From: Actinomycetales bacterium JB111
Lineage (GTDB): Bacteria; Actinomycetota; Actinomycetes; Actinomycetales; Actinomycetaceae
NCBI GenBank assembly: GCA_900163555.1
Contig: FUHX01000033.1
Span: 28,424 to 92,423, forward strand
Direction: 5' to 3'
Length of the DNA: 64,000 nucleotides
Shown here: positions 1 through 10,199 of the stretch, in pieces
How positions within the stretch are numbered: position 1 is the first letter of the stretch
Layout of the letters: each line of letters begins with the position of its first letter
The notes under the pieces: generated by a model
What the model was told of the DNA's origin: nothing
Seen by the model: only the letters and a program-made list of their open reading frames with translations
Database searches by the model: none
Made by a program: the position numbers and the translations under genes

Positions 1-2
1 GC

Positions 3-2924
3 GCCCCGCTGTCCCGCGAGGAGGTCGCCCGCCTCGCCGCGAAGTTCAAGGAGCAGGACGAGTCGCACGCCCGCGCACTCGCCGAGAAGGACGAACGCCT
101 CGCTGCCCACGAGGCGGAGATCGCCGAACTTAAGACTCAGATCGCGGCCGCCCAGGCAGCGACAGCGCCTGACACGCGCGACTACGACGAGGCGGCCTCC
201 CGGGACCTGTTTATCGACGTACTTCTTCATGAGGCTGGTTGGGAGCTGGCCGAGGAACGCGACCGCGAGTACCCCGTCGCGGGCATGCCCAACGCCGAAG
301 GCAACGGCTTCGTCGACTACGTGCTCTGGGGTGCCGACGGACTCCCGCTGGCGGTAGTGGAAGCCAAGCGCACCTCGAAGTCGCCCGAGGTGGGCCAGCA
401 GCAGGCCAAGTTGTACGCCGACTGCCTGGAGCAGCAGTTCGGCCGTCGCCCCGTGATCTTCTACACCAACGGGTACGAGCACCGGATCTGGGACGACGCC
501 GGAGGATACCCGCCCCGCGAGACCCAGGGCTTCTACACCCGCGACGAGCTCGAGCTGCTCGTCCAGCGCCGCCAGACCAAGCTCCCGTTGTCGTCCGCGC
601 GGACGAACACCGACATCGCCGGCCGTCCGTACCAGGTGCGGGCCATCAAGGCTGTGGGCGACGCGTTCGACCGCAAGCAGCGCGAAGCCCTCCTCGTGAT
701 GGCCACCGGCTCGGGCAAGACCCGCACCACCATCGCGCTCGTCGATCTGTTGCAGAAGGCGAACTGGGTCAAGCGCGTGCTGTTCCTTGCCGACCGCACC
801 GCCCTGGTCAACCAGGCGGCCAACGCGTTCAAACAGCACCTGCCCGGCTCGACGACGGTCAACCTCGTGACCGAGAAGGCGATTGAGGGGCGGGTCTACG
901 TGTCGACGTACCCCACGATGATGAACCTCATCAACGAGATCGACGACGGCACTCGCCGCTTCGGTCCGGGCTACTTCGACCTCATCGTGATCGACGAGGC
1001 CCACCGCTCGGTCTACGCCAAGTACGGCGCCATCTTCGACTACTTCGACTCACTTCTCATCGGCCTTACCGCGACGCCCAAGGACGAGGTCGACCACAAC
1101 ACCTATCGGCTGTTCCACCTCGAGGACGGTGTTCCCACCGACAACTACTCCCTCGACGAAGCAGTCGACTCCGGCTACCTCGTGCCCCCGAAGGGCATCA
1201 GCGTCGGCACCCAGTTCCTGCGGTCGGGCATCAAGTACGACGACCTCACCGAGGATGAGAAGGACGAGTGGGACGTCCTCGACTGGGGTGAGGACGGCCC
1301 GCCCGACGAGGTCGGTGCCGAGGAGATCAACCGGTTCCTTTTCAACGAAGACACCGTCGACAAGGTTCTTGAAACCTTGATGGTGCAGGGCTACACGGTG
1401 GCCGGCGGCGACCGGCTCGGCAAGACGATCATCTTCGCCAAGAGCCAGAAGCACGCTGAGTTCATCGAGAAGCGCTTCAATCTCGCCTACCCCGAGCTTG
1501 CCGGTAACTTCGCCCGCGTCATCACCCACGGCACGCCGTATGCCCAATCTCTGATCGACGACTTCTCGATCAAGGACAAGGCGCCGCACATCGCCATCAG
1601 CGTCGACATGCTTGACACCGGCATCGACGTCCCCGAGGTCGTCAACCTCGTCTTCTTCAAGATGGTGCGCTCGAAGTCGAAGTTCTGGCAGATGATCGGC
1701 CGAGGCACCCGCCTGTGTCCCGACCTGTTCGGTCCCGGCGAGGACAAGCAGGACTTCCTGGTCTTCGACTTCTGCGGCAATCTCGAGTACTTCAGCCAGG
1801 ACCTGCCCGGCTCTCAGGGCCAGACCCAGAAGTCACTCTCTCAACGGCTGTTCGAGGCGAGGCTTGGACTCGTGATCGCCCTTGGCGACGCCGAGCCTGA
1901 TCTCCGGTCGTCCACGAAGGAGATCTTGCACGAGGTCGTCGCCGGCATGAACCTGGACAACTTCGTGGTCCGCCCGCACCGCCGGTTGGTCGAGAAGTAC
2001 GCGTCTGAGGAGGCGTGGAGCCGCATCGTGCCGGAGGACACCGAGGGACTGCTCACGCTCGCTGGACTCCCCTCATCGGTCCGTGACGACGACGAGGACG
2101 CCAAGCGTTTCGACCTGCTCATCTTGCGCCGCCAGCTCGCCCAGGTCGACGGCGACGCCGTCCTGGCCGAGCGGCTACGCGAGTCCATCCAGCACATCGC
2201 GGCTGCGTTGCTCGGCAAGACCACGATCCCGAGCGTCGCCGAGCAGGCCGTGCTGCTGGAGTCGGTGGCCGGAGACGAGTGGTGGATCGATATCACCCTG
2301 CCGATGCTGGAGGTCGCTCGACTGCGCATCCGCGGCCTCGCGAGGTTCATCGATAAGACGGCACGCAACCCGATCTACACCGACTTTGAAGACACGATCG
2401 GTGAAGGCGTCGAAGTCGTGCTCCCGCGCGTCACGCCCGGTACCAACTTCGAGCGATTCCGCGCCAAAGCCGAGGCGTACCTACGCGAGCACCTCGACAA
2501 TCTCGCCCTCCAGCGCCTGCGCCGGAACAAGCAGCTCACGTCCGGGGACCTGACAGAGCTGGAGCAGATGCTCGTCGCCTCCGGCGGCCAGCAGGTCGAC
2601 ATCGCCTGGGCGACCGAGCACATCGGGGGCCTTGGAGTCTTCGTTCGCAGCATGGTCGGACTCGACCGCGCCGCCGCCATCGAGGCGTTCGAGAACTATC
2701 TCGACGGCACGAGGTTTTCCGCCGATCAGGTGCGATTCGTGAACCTCATCGTCGATGAGCTCACTCGCAACGGCATCATGGAACCCGGCCGCCTCTTCGA
2801 GTCGCCCTACACCGACCACGCCCCGACGGGCCCGGACTTCTTCTTCCCCGACGCTGACGTGGAGGTCATCGTCGAGACCCTCCACCACATCAAGCGGACA
2901 GCAGTACCCGAGGAAGTGGCGTAG
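3..2924 (+). CDS. hsdR: Type I restriction enzyme R subunit, 5' end outside window
   Basis: This is the ATP-dependent translocase and nuclease subunit of a type I restriction-modification complex, which works with HsdM and HsdS on unmodified DNA. The frame is open from the first bases of the window, so the gene starts upstream; about 973 codons are visible. In order I see a charged coiled-coil-like stretch, the nuclease core (VDYVLWGADGLPLAVVEAKR at about 312-371, with the D...ExK residues), the Walker A site ATGSGKTRT near 702-728, the DEAH box IDEAHRS near 990-1010, helicase motif VI QMIGRGTRL near 1689-1715, and an EcoEI-type C-terminal region. The internal ATG at 285 lies inside the nuclease domain and is not the true start. 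HsdM and HsdS are not in the window and may lie upstream. Codon use looks less extreme in GC than in the nuo genes, which suggests a transferred island. The family assignment is secure. Confidence 0.93.
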   Translation, partial: APLSREEVARLAAKFKEQDESHARALAEKDERLAAHEAEIAELKTQIAAAQAATAPDTRDYDEAASRDLFIDVLLHEAGWELAEERDREYPVAGMPNAEGNGFVDYVLWGADGLPLAVVEAKRTSKSPEVGQQQAKLYADCLEQQFGRRPVIFYTNGYEHRIWDDAGGYPPRETQGFYTRDELELLVQRRQTKLPLSSARTNTDIAGRPYQVRAIKAVGDAFDRKQREALLVMATGSGKTRTTIALVDLLQKANWVKRVLFLADRTALVNQAANAFKQHLPGSTTVNLVTEKAIEGRVYVSTYPTMMNLINEIDDGTRRFGPGYFDLIVIDEAHRSVYAKYGAIFDYFDSLLIGLTATPKDEVDHNTYRLFHLEDGVPTDNYSLDEAVDSGYLVPPKGISVGTQFLRSGIKYDDLTEDEKDEWDVLDWGEDGPPDEVGAEEINRFLFNEDTVDKVLETLMVQGYTVAGGDRLGKTIIFAKSQKHAEFIEKRFNLAYPELAGNFARVITHGTPYAQSLIDDFSIKDKAPHIAISVDMLDTGIDVPEVVNLVFFKMVRSKSKFWQMIGRGTRLCPDLFGPGEDKQDFLVFDFCGNLEYFSQDLPGSQGQTQKSLSQRLFEARLGLVIALGDAEPDLRSSTKEILHEVVAGMNLDNFVVRPHRRLVEKYASEEAWSRIVPEDTEGLLTLAGLPSSVRDDDEDAKRFDLLILRRQLAQVDGDAVLAERLRESIQHIAAALLGKTTIPSVAEQAVLLESVAGDEWWIDITLPMLEVARLRIRGLARFIDKTARNPIYTDFEDTIGEGVEVVLPRVTPGTNFERFRAKAEAYLREHLDNLALQRLRRNKQLTSGDLTELEQMLVASGGQQVDIAWATEHIGGLGVFVRSMVGLDRAAAIEAFENYLDGTRFSADQVRFVNLIVDELTRNGIMEPGRLFESPYTDHAPTGPDFFFPDADVEVIVETLHHIKRTAVPEEVA

Positions 2925-3006
2925 GCGAACGCGCTCAAACTCTCCCCTACCGGGACTTGACCGACCTTCCCAGACCACGTCAATCCCTTCCCGTACCGTG
3001 GTGGCC

Positions 3007-3813
3007 ATGGGTTCCGCGTTCTTCCCGCCCGGCGACGAGCCGCCCGGGCTCTACAAGGACTTCAGGGTCGCCTGGCACCTCCATCCGCTCCTCACGAGGA
3101 TCCTCAACGACCTCGAGGGCACAGACCTCGGCGATGAGTTCAGGGCTCGTGCCGTCGACGTCTCCACCCTGAAGGTCCTCAACGATCCGGTTGACCATGC
3201 CGGGGCTCTCGGTGCACACCTTTGGCTGCTCGAACATGCCGATGGCAGCGGCCTTCCGCTCACCGAGGATGGCTACCTCAGTCCCGCTGACGCCAGGGCC
3301 CTCGCGGAAGTCCTGCCGACGATGGACGGCTGGCGCGAGATCAGCACTGATCAAGACACGACGTACGAAGCCCACAGCTTCCACCAGTCCGTGGAGCGCA
3401 GTGGTCTGCTCGAGACGATCGAGGGAAGACTCCACCTCACGCAGGCGGGCCAGGACGGGCTCGCCTCGCCGACTGCGCTGTGGGACCACCTCGCGCACAC
3501 CCTCGTTCCCCGCGAACACAGCTTCACGGCCGACGCATCCGTCGTCATCCTCGTCCATGCCGCGACGAGCGAGGGCGCGATCGAAAATTCGACGATCGCG
3601 GAGACCCTGTTCGAACTCGGGTGGGAGCAGTCCGACGGCAGCCCCATCGAGCACATCGACGTCTACCTGCAGTGGAACGAATTGTGGACGTTGCTCGGAA
3701 ACGTCGGGATGCCACGATCCGGTGATGGTCGTGACGAGAAGATCGGCCCCGAGGCCCGCGTCCTCGTCAACCAGGCGCTGTTCACCGAGGTGCCTCCGAA
3801 CGACGCGAAGTGA
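3007..3813 (+). CDS. Hypothetical protein next to hsdR
   Basis: I do not recognise this 268-residue soluble, acidic protein. It has no signal peptide, membrane segment or obvious motif; it reads as mixed alpha/beta with a helical N-terminal part. I chose the ATG at 3007 because a TACCGT -10-like box at 2994-2999 lies 7 nt upstream, fitting the leaderless pattern seen elsewhere in the window. In-frame GTG codons at 2998 and 3001 are alternatives. It follows hsdR by 82 bp on the same strand and is separated from the convergent nuo operon by 107 bp. It may be cargo of the same accessory region, but no function can be assigned. Confidence 0.6.
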   Translation: MGSAFFPPGDEPPGLYKDFRVAWHLHPLLTRILNDLEGTDLGDEFRARAVDVSTLKVLNDPVDHAGALGAHLWLLEHADGSGLPLTEDGYLSPADARALAEVLPTMDGWREISTDQDTTYEAHSFHQSVERSGLLETIEGRLHLTQAGQDGLASPTALWDHLAHTLVPREHSFTADASVVILVHAATSEGAIENSTIAETLFELGWEQSDGSPIEHIDVYLQWNELWTLLGNVGMPRSGDGRDEKIGPEARVLVNQALFTEVPPNDAK

Positions 3814-3822
3814 CACCGAGCG

Positions 3823-3847
3823 CCGGGGATACGTTAAGAATCTCCGG
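3823..3847 (+). terminator. Weak hairpin after the hypothetical gene
   Basis: CCGGGGAT at 3823-3830 can pair with ATCTCCGG at 3840-3847 (one G-U pair) 10 nt after the stop codon at 3813. There is no clear U-run. A second short inverted repeat, TGACAT/ATGTCA at 3876-3881 and 3888-3893, lies in the same convergent gap. Confidence 0.3.
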
Positions 3848-3920
3848 AATAGTTAACACATCACCTGGACGTGTTTGACATCTTGACATGTCAGAACGCC
3901 GCGCTCCGGCCCCCTGAGCC

Positions 3921-4919
3921 TCAGCCCAACCGGTCCACCAGCATCGTCGCCAGGTCCCCCAGCGACTCCCGCACGGTCCCCTCGGGCAGCACCTGGAGGT
4001 CAGCCACCGCGTCGTCGGCCCACTGCCGGGCCGCCGCCCGTGTCTCCTCCAGCACCTCGTGCGAAGCAACAGCCGACACGGCCTCCGCCAGCGCCTCGTC
4101 GCTCGAGAGATCACCCTCGAGCAGCTCCAGTGCCCGCTCCCCCGCCGCATCGAGGGTGCCGGCGTCCCGGCGCGCCCGCAGCAGCAGGACGGGCATCGTC
4201 GCCACGCCCTCACGCAGGTCGGTGCCGGGCACCTTGCCGGTGTCGGCAGCGTCCGAGGCCAGGTCGATGACGTCGTCGGCCAGCTGGAAGGCCACGCCCA
4301 CCTTGTCCCCGAAGGAGGCCACGGCGTCGGCCATCTCCTGGCCGGCGCCGGAGAACTTCGCCCCGTAGAAGGCGGACGCGGAGATGAGCGAGCCGGTCTT
4401 GTCGGCCAGCACCTGCAGGTAGTGCGCGATCGGGTCCGCACCCTCGGGCGGACCCACCGTCTCATGCAGCTGGCCGAGGCACAGCCGCTCGAACGTCGCC
4501 GCGTGCAGGGCCACGGCCTCCGCGCCGAGCGACGCCACGATCGAGGACGCCCGGGCGAACAGCAGGTCCCCGGTCAGGATCGCCACGCTGTTGCCCCACA
4601 GCACGTGCGCGGCGGGCACCCCGCGGCGCACGGCCGCCGAGTCCATGATGTCGTCGTGGTACAGCGTGGCCAGGTGCGTGAGCTCCACGGCCACGGCCGC
4701 GCGCAGGACCTCCTCGGTCGCGCCGTCGCCCAGCTGGCTCGTCACCACGGCCAGCAGGGGTCGCAGCCGCTTCCCGCCGGCGTCGGACAAGTGCGCCGCG
4801 GGCTCCGCCGTCAGCTGGTCGGAGCCGCGCACCGCAACCGCCAGCCGCTCCTCGATCTCGGCGAGCGCAGGGTTGACCTGATCACCGAGACGGGCGGACA
4901 GCAGCTCGAGGCGGCTCAC
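3921..4919 (-). CDS. Polyprenyl (menaquinone side-chain) diphosphate synthase
   Basis: This is a trans-isoprenyl diphosphate synthase that adds isopentenyl diphosphate to an allylic primer to make the long prenyl tail used by MenA. The 332-residue protein has the GGKRLRP substrate-binding segment at residues 48-54, the first aspartate-rich motif DDIMD at 89-93, and the second, DDVID, at 215-219, all spaced as in the family. The GTG start at 4919 overlaps the nuoN TGA (GTGA at 4916-4919), so it is the last gene of the nuo operon and probably translationally coupled. It corresponds in context to mycobacterial grcC1, which sits beside menJ. Chain length (hepta-, octa- or nonaprenyl) cannot be read with confidence from the sequence. 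Confidence 0.93.
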   Translation of the reverse strand: MSRLELLSARLGDQVNPALAEIEERLAVAVRGSDQLTAEPAAHLSDAGGKRLRPLLAVVTSQLGDGATEEVLRAAVAVELTHLATLYHDDIMDSAAVRRGVPAAHVLWGNSVAILTGDLLFARASSIVASLGAEAVALHAATFERLCLGQLHETVGPPEGADPIAHYLQVLADKTGSLISASAFYGAKFSGAGQEMADAVASFGDKVGVAFQLADDVIDLASDAADTGKVPGTDLREGVATMPVLLLRARRDAGTLDAAGERALELLEGDLSSDEALAEAVSAVASHEVLEETRAAARQWADDAVADLQVLPEGTVRESLGDLATMLVDRLG

Positions 4920-6589
4920 AGGACGAATGCTGCCGCCGAGGCGAGCAGCTCAAGGATCGGACTAGGCACCACACCCAGAACGATAGTCGCGATCGCGCAG
5001 CAAGCCACAGCGACCACGGTCATCCCCTCGGAGGAGACCACAGTCACGCTCTCCGTCTCAGGCTCCGAGAAAAACATGAGCACCACGAGACGGAAGTAGA
5101 AGAACGCGGTCGCCGCCGAGCAGAGGATCGCGATGACCACGAGCGGCACCGCCCCGCCGTCGATGCCCGCGCTGAACACGGAGAACTTGCCCACGAAGCC
5201 CGCGGTGAGCGGGATGCCGGCGAACGACATCATGAACAGCAGCATCGACACCGCGAGAAGCGGCCGGGTCCGGCCGATCCCCCGCCACTGGTTGATGCTC
5301 GTCGCCTCGCCCGTGACCGCGCCGGTCGAGTCCTTCTCCCGCACCAGGGTGACGAGAGCGAACGCGCCGATCGTCGCCAGGCCGTAGGCCAGCATGTAGA
5401 AGATCGTCCCGCCCACCCCGCCGGGCACGAGCGAGAACACGCCGATGAGCACGAAGCCGGCATGGGCGATCGAGGAGTACGCGAGCATCCGCTTGATGTC
5501 GGTCTGGATGAGGCCGACGACCGTGCCCAGCAGCATCGTGACGATCGCGATCGTCCACAGCACCGGCTTGAGGTCCCACTGCAGCCCCGAGGCCACCACG
5601 TAGATGAACCGCAGCATCGCGCCGAAGGCGGCGATCTTCGTGGCCGCGGCCATGAAGCCGGTGACCGGGGTGGGGGCGCCGGTGTAGACGTCCGGGGTCC
5701 ACGCGTGGAACGGCACCGCGCCCACCTTGAACAGCAGGCCCACGAGCACGAGGAACACGCCGGGCAGGAGCAGGGAGTCCAGGCCGGTCGTCGTCGGGAC
5801 CGCGGCCGCGATCTCGGACAGGTTCAGCGAGCCCGAGAAGCCGTACAGCAGCGCGATGCCGAACAGGAAGAACGCCGACGCGAAGGCCCCGAGGATGAAG
5901 TACTTCATCGCGGCCTCCTGCGAGAGCAGGCGACGGCGGCGCGCGGTCGCGGTCAGCACGTACAGCGGCAGAGAGAGCACCTCGAGCGCGACGAACAGCG
6001 TGACGAGGTCGCCCGCGGCCGGGAAGACCATCATTCCGGTCACCGAGAACAGCACCAGCGGGTAGATCTCGGTCTGCACGAAGCCCGCGCGGATCGCGCC
6101 GTCCTCGTCCGCCGAGCCCGGCCGGGTGGCGGCCTGGGCGGCGAACGAACCGTCGCCGGTCTGCGTGCGGTCGGCGATCACGAGCAGCCCGAGCAGCGCC
6201 ACGACGAGCAGCACCGCCTGGATCGCGAGTCCCGGCAGGTCCTCGAGGTAGCCGCCGCCTGTCACGCCGTGGCGCGGCCCGGAGTCGTGGACCACCGCAA
6301 ACCGCCAGACCACGGCCACGAGGCCGGCGGCCAGCGCGATGAGCGCGAACGGGACCTGCACGGAGCGGCGCGTGCCGCGCGGGAGGAAGGCCTCGAGCAG
6401 CACGCCGATGACGGCGGCGCCGCCCACGATGAGCACGGGCAGCAGGGAGGCCCAGGAGACGTCCGGCGCCGTGAACGAGGTCGCGGTGGGGAGGACGGTG
6501 CTGGTCGACACACCAGTGCCGGTCGGAAGGCCAGAGCCGGTCGCCAGGACAGAACCGCTGGGGAGAACAGAGCTGACGGCGTCGATCAC
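4916..6589 (-). CDS. nuoN: NADH-quinone oxidoreductase subunit N
   Basis: This is an antiporter-like membrane subunit of the proton-pumping arm of complex I. The 557-residue protein has about 14 hydrophobic segments and the pump-channel signature HAWTPDVYTGAPTPVTGFMA near the middle, followed by a conserved lysine (AATKIAAFG). The GTG start at 6589 overlaps the nuoM stop as GTGA. The first 40 or so residues are a Ser/Thr/Gly-rich stretch with repeated SVLATGSG/GLPTGTG-like words before the first membrane helix, longer than in well-studied NuoN proteins. An internal start would remove part of it, but the coupled GTGA overlap favours the long form. Confidence 0.95.
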   Translation of the reverse strand: MIDAVSSVLPSGSVLATGSGLPTGTGVSTSTVLPTATSFTAPDVSWASLLPVLIVGGAAVIGVLLEAFLPRGTRRSVQVPFALIALAAGLVAVVWRFAVVHDSGPRHGVTGGGYLEDLPGLAIQAVLLVVALLGLLVIADRTQTGDGSFAAQAATRPGSADEDGAIRAGFVQTEIYPLVLFSVTGMMVFPAAGDLVTLFVALEVLSLPLYVLTATARRRRLLSQEAAMKYFILGAFASAFFLFGIALLYGFSGSLNLSEIAAAVPTTTGLDSLLLPGVFLVLVGLLFKVGAVPFHAWTPDVYTGAPTPVTGFMAAATKIAAFGAMLRFIYVVASGLQWDLKPVLWTIAIVTMLLGTVVGLIQTDIKRMLAYSSIAHAGFVLIGVFSLVPGGVGGTIFYMLAYGLATIGAFALVTLVREKDSTGAVTGEATSINQWRGIGRTRPLLAVSMLLFMMSFAGIPLTAGFVGKFSVFSAGIDGGAVPLVVIAILCSAATAFFYFRLVVLMFFSEPETESVTVVSSEGMTVVAVACCAIATIVLGVVPSPILELLASAAAFVL

Positions 6590-8196
6590 AGTGCGCTCCC
6601 GTCGATGTCGAAGGTGCCGGCCTCGTCGATCCGCGCATCACCGCTCGAGGAGAAGTCGGGGGCGTCGGAGATCACCACGACCCGCTCGGAGACGGGCTGG
6701 AGCACGTCCACCACCGGGGCCGGGTAGAGGCCGAGGGCGAGCATGCCCGCGACGATCGCCCCGGCGACCACGCGCTCGGACCCGTCGAGGTCGGTGTGTG
6801 CAAGTCCGGTGCGGGCGTCCAGCGCGAGGCCGTTGCCGGCCTCGGGCTTCGGCCCGGTGAACATCCGCTGGTAGGGCATGAGCACGTACAGGGCGGCGAG
6901 CACGACGGCGACCACGGAGAAGACCGCCGCCAGCCAGTTCACCTGGAACGTGCCCAGCAGGACCATGTACTCGCCCCAGAACCCGGACAGGCCGGGCAGG
7001 GAGATCGTGGCGAGACCCGCCACGAGCCAGGCGCCCGCGAGGATCGGGGTGACCCGCTGGAAGCCGCCGTAGGCGCCGATGCGCTGCGTGCCCCGGCGCC
7101 TGGTCAGCTGCTCGGAGATGAGGAACAGGCCGGCCGTGGAGAGGCCGTGGGCGATCATGTAGAACATCGCGCCGGTCAGCGCCACCTCGGAGCCGATGAA
7201 GATGCCGAGGACGATGAACCCGAAGTGCGAGATCGACGTGAACGCGATCAGCCGCATGATGTCCTTCGAGCCGATCGCGAGGATCGCGCCGTACAGGATC
7301 GAGATGACGGCCAGCACGATGACGACCGGGGCGGCCCAGGCCACCTGCTCCGGGAAGATCACGAGCAGCAGCGCGATGATCCCGAAGGTGCCGACCTTGT
7401 CCATGATGCCGACCAGCAGGGTGGAGACCCCGGCCGGCGAGTGCTCGGCCGTGTCCGGCAGCCACGTGTGGACCGGCACCATCGGCGCCTTGATCGCAAA
7501 CGCCACGAGGAAGGTGAGGAAGATGAGCTTCGCCGCCGTGTCCGGGACCGCGGACATCGACCCGGCGAGGTTCTCGATGAGGAAGGCCTCCTCGCCGCCG
7601 GGACCGTAGACGAACAGGGCGATCACGCCGATGAGCATGATGAAGCCGCCGACCAGCGAGTAGACGAGGAACTTCGTCGCCGCGAAGCGGCGGCGCGCAC
7701 CGCCGAAGTGGCCGATCAGCAGGAAGATCGGCAGCAGCATGACCTCGAACAGGACGTAGAACAGGAAGACGTCCCGGGCGGAGAAGACGGCCACGAGGAT
7801 GCCCTCGAACAGCAGGACCAGGGCGACGTAGCTCGCGGCCCGGTCCGGCGTCGTCGGGCGGTCGGGCGTGCTCGGCACGCCCGCCAGCAGGACCACGGGC
7901 ACGACGAAGGCGGTCAGGAAGACCATCGTCAGGCCGAGGCCATTGACGCCGAGCGCGTACGAGGCGCCGATCTGCGGGATCCAGGCGACCTGCTCGGTCA
8001 GCTGGTACGAGCCGGCGGCGGAGAGCTGGAAGTCGGTCGCGGTCGCGGCGATCGCGCCGACGAGCACCACGAGGCTCACGATGATGCCGACGGCGCGCGC
8101 GTACGCGTGCAGCGGTCGGACGACGCGCAGCAGAACCCCGGCCACGATCGGGATCGCGATCAGCAGGGTCAGCCACGGGAGGGCAGCGGTATACAC
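6586..8196 (-). CDS. nuoM: NADH-quinone oxidoreductase subunit M
   Basis: Second antiporter-like subunit of the complex I membrane arm, 536 residues with about 14 membrane segments. Family signatures include the loop VPVHTWLPDTAEHSPAGVST followed by GIMDKVGTFG, and the conserved glutamate in the FYVLFEVMLLPIF helix. The GTG start (8194-8196) lies 24 bp after the nuoL stop, the only sizeable gap in this half of the operon besides the 11 bp between nuoL and nuoK. The gene ends in the GTGA overlap with nuoN. Confidence 0.95.
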   Translation of the reverse strand: MYTAALPWLTLLIAIPIVAGVLLRVVRPLHAYARAVGIIVSLVVLVGAIAATATDFQLSAAGSYQLTEQVAWIPQIGASYALGVNGLGLTMVFLTAFVVPVVLLAGVPSTPDRPTTPDRAASYVALVLLFEGILVAVFSARDVFLFYVLFEVMLLPIFLLIGHFGGARRRFAATKFLVYSLVGGFIMLIGVIALFVYGPGGEEAFLIENLAGSMSAVPDTAAKLIFLTFLVAFAIKAPMVPVHTWLPDTAEHSPAGVSTLLVGIMDKVGTFGIIALLLVIFPEQVAWAAPVVIVLAVISILYGAILAIGSKDIMRLIAFTSISHFGFIVLGIFIGSEVALTGAMFYMIAHGLSTAGLFLISEQLTRRRGTQRIGAYGGFQRVTPILAGAWLVAGLATISLPGLSGFWGEYMVLLGTFQVNWLAAVFSVVAVVLAALYVLMPYQRMFTGPKPEAGNGLALDARTGLAHTDLDGSERVVAGAIVAGMLALGLYPAPVVDVLQPVSERVVVISDAPDFSSSGDARIDEAGTFDIDGSAL

Positions 8197-8220
8197 AGGT
8201 GTTTCTTCCTCTTCCCTCGG

Positions 8221-10188
8221 CTACAGGCGCCAGGCCAGGACGGCGATCAGGGCGAGCACCACGCCGACCATCATGATCGCGGCGTAGGTGCGGACGTACC
8301 CGTTCTGGAGCTTGGACAGCAACGTCCCGATGCGGCTCGCGCCGGTCGCGACGCCGACGACGGCGCCGTCCACCACCGTGCGGTCCGCCTCGGTCAGCTC
8401 GCGGGTCAGGGCCTGGCCCGGGCGCATGAACACGGACTCGTTGACGGCGTCCTGGTACAGGTCGTTGCGCGCGGCGGTGACCAGCACGCCGGCCTCGGGG
8501 GCCGTCGTCGGGACGTCGCGGGAGGCGAACATCCGCCAGGCGAGCACGACGCCGAGGATCACCAGGACCAGCGTGGCCGCCATGATCACGGGGACCGGCA
8601 GCACGGGCTCGGCGTGCTCGTGGTGGCCGACGACCGGCTCGAGGAAGCCGACGAAGCGGCCGCCGAGCTGGAGGAGGAAGCCGAGCGCCACGGAGCCGAC
8701 CGCGAGGACGATCATCGGGACGGTCATGAGCAGCGGGGACTCGTGCGGGTGCTGCTCGGCGCCCTCCTCGGCCGTCGTCCAGCGCTTCTTGCCGTGGAAG
8801 GTCATGAAGAACAGGCGCGACATGTAGAAGGCCGTGATACCGGCGCCGATGAGCGCCACGAGGCCGAAGGCCCAGGGCTCCCAGCCGGCGTGGCCGTCCT
8901 GCGGGACGAACGCGGTCTCGATGATCTTGTCCTTCGACCAGAAGCCCGAGAACGGCGGGACGCCGAGGATCGCGAGCCAGCCGAGGCCGAAGGTCACCCA
9001 CGTGATCGGCATGAACTTCGCGAGCCCGCCGAAGCGGCGCATGTCGACCTGGTCGTTCATGCCGTGCATGACCGAGCCGGCGCCGAGGAACATGCCGGCC
9101 TTGAAGAAGCCGTGCGTGACGAGGTGGAAGATCGCGAACGCGTAGCCGATCGGGCCGAGGCCCGCGGCGAGGATCATGTAGCCGATCTGGGACATGGTCG
9201 AGGCCGCGAGGACCTTCTTGAAGTCGTCCTTCGCGCAGCCGACGATCGCCCCGAACAGCAGCGTGACCGCGCCGACGATCGCGACGACGAGGCGGGCCTC
9301 GGGCGCGAGGTCGAAGATCGGGCCGGAGCGCACCACGAGGTAGACGCCGGCGGTGACCATCGTGGCCGCGTGGATGAGGGCGGAGACGGGGGTCGGGCCG
9401 GCCATCGCGTCGCCGAGCCACGCCTGCAGGGGGAACTGCGCGGACTTGCCGCAGGCGGCGAGCAGGAGGAGCAGGCCGATCGCCACGAGCACACCGGTGG
9501 ACGCGGCCGGGGCGGCCTCGGCGACGCCGGAGAAGCTCACCGTGCCGAGCCCGGCGAACATGGCGCCCATCGCGAGCAGCAGGCCCATGTCGCCCACGCG
9601 GTTCATGACGAACGCCTTCTTGGCGGCCACCGCGTACTCGGGCACGTGGTTCCAGAACCCGATGAGCAGGTACGAGGCGAGGCCCACGCCCTCCCAGCCG
9701 ACGAACAGCGTGAGGTAGCTGTCGCCGAGGACGAGCAGGAGCATCGCCGCCACGAACAGGTTGAGGTAGGCGAAGAACCGGCGCCGGTCGCGGTCGTGGG
9801 ACATATACGCCACGGCGTAGACGTGGATGAGCGTGCCGACGAACGTCACGAGCAGTGCGAACGTGATGGACAGCGGGTCGATGCGCAGGCCGAAGGCGAC
9901 GTCGAGCGTGCCGGCGGGCAGCAGGTCGTAGACGTGCAGGTCCATGACGCGGTCCGCGGCGTCGCGGCCGAGCATGTCGATCGCGATCCAGGCCGTGACG
10001 ACGAAAGCGGCGCTCGAGGCGATCACGCCGAGCCAGTGGCCCCACGCGTTGGAGCGCTTGCCCGCGAGCAGCAGGATCGCCGCGCCGAGGAGGGGTGCGG
10101 CGATGAGCAGCCAGCCCAGCTCGGCGGGTCCGTCGGCCGCGACCGGAGCGGCGACGCCCGAGGCGGTCGCCAGGGTAGAGACGTTCAC
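8221..10188 (-). CDS. nuoL: NADH-quinone oxidoreductase subunit L
   Basis: The largest antiporter-like subunit of complex I, carrying the lateral helix that spans the membrane arm; 655 residues. Signatures are [25 protein letters not shown], and the channel loop [20 protein letters not shown]. The reading frame stays open far upstream to 10872, but that part is a shadow of nuoJ/nuoK. I chose the GTG at 10188 because it begins the hydrophobic domain ([11 protein letters not shown]), has an AGGAG ribosome-binding site just upstream (around 10193-10198), and leaves 11 bp after the nuoK stop. Confidence 0.95.
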   Translation of the reverse strand: MNVSTLATASGVAAPVAADGPAELGWLLIAAPLLGAAILLLAGKRSNAWGHWLGVIASSAAFVVTAWIAIDMLGRDAADRVMDLHVYDLLPAGTLDVAFGLRIDPLSITFALLVTFVGTLIHVYAVAYMSHDRDRRRFFAYLNLFVAAMLLLVLGDSYLTLFVGWEGVGLASYLLIGFWNHVPEYAVAAKKAFVMNRVGDMGLLLAMGAMFAGLGTVSFSGVAEAAPAASTGVLVAIGLLLLLAACGKSAQFPLQAWLGDAMAGPTPVSALIHAATMVTAGVYLVVRSGPIFDLAPEARLVVAIVGAVTLLFGAIVGCAKDDFKKVLAASTMSQIGYMILAAGLGPIGYAFAIFHLVTHGFFKAGMFLGAGSVMHGMNDQVDMRRFGGLAKFMPITWVTFGLGWLAILGVPPFSGFWSKDKIIETAFVPQDGHAGWEPWAFGLVALIGAGITAFYMSRLFFMTFHGKKRWTTAEEGAEQHPHESPLLMTVPMIVLAVGSVALGFLLQLGGRFVGFLEPVVGHHEHAEPVLPVPVIMAATLVLVILGVVLAWRMFASRDVPTTAPEAGVLVTAARNDLYQDAVNESVFMRPGQALTRELTEADRTVVDGAVVGVATGASRIGTLLSKLQNGYVRTYAAIMMVGVVLALIAVLAWRL

Positions 10189-10199
10189 TCCCGCTCCTC

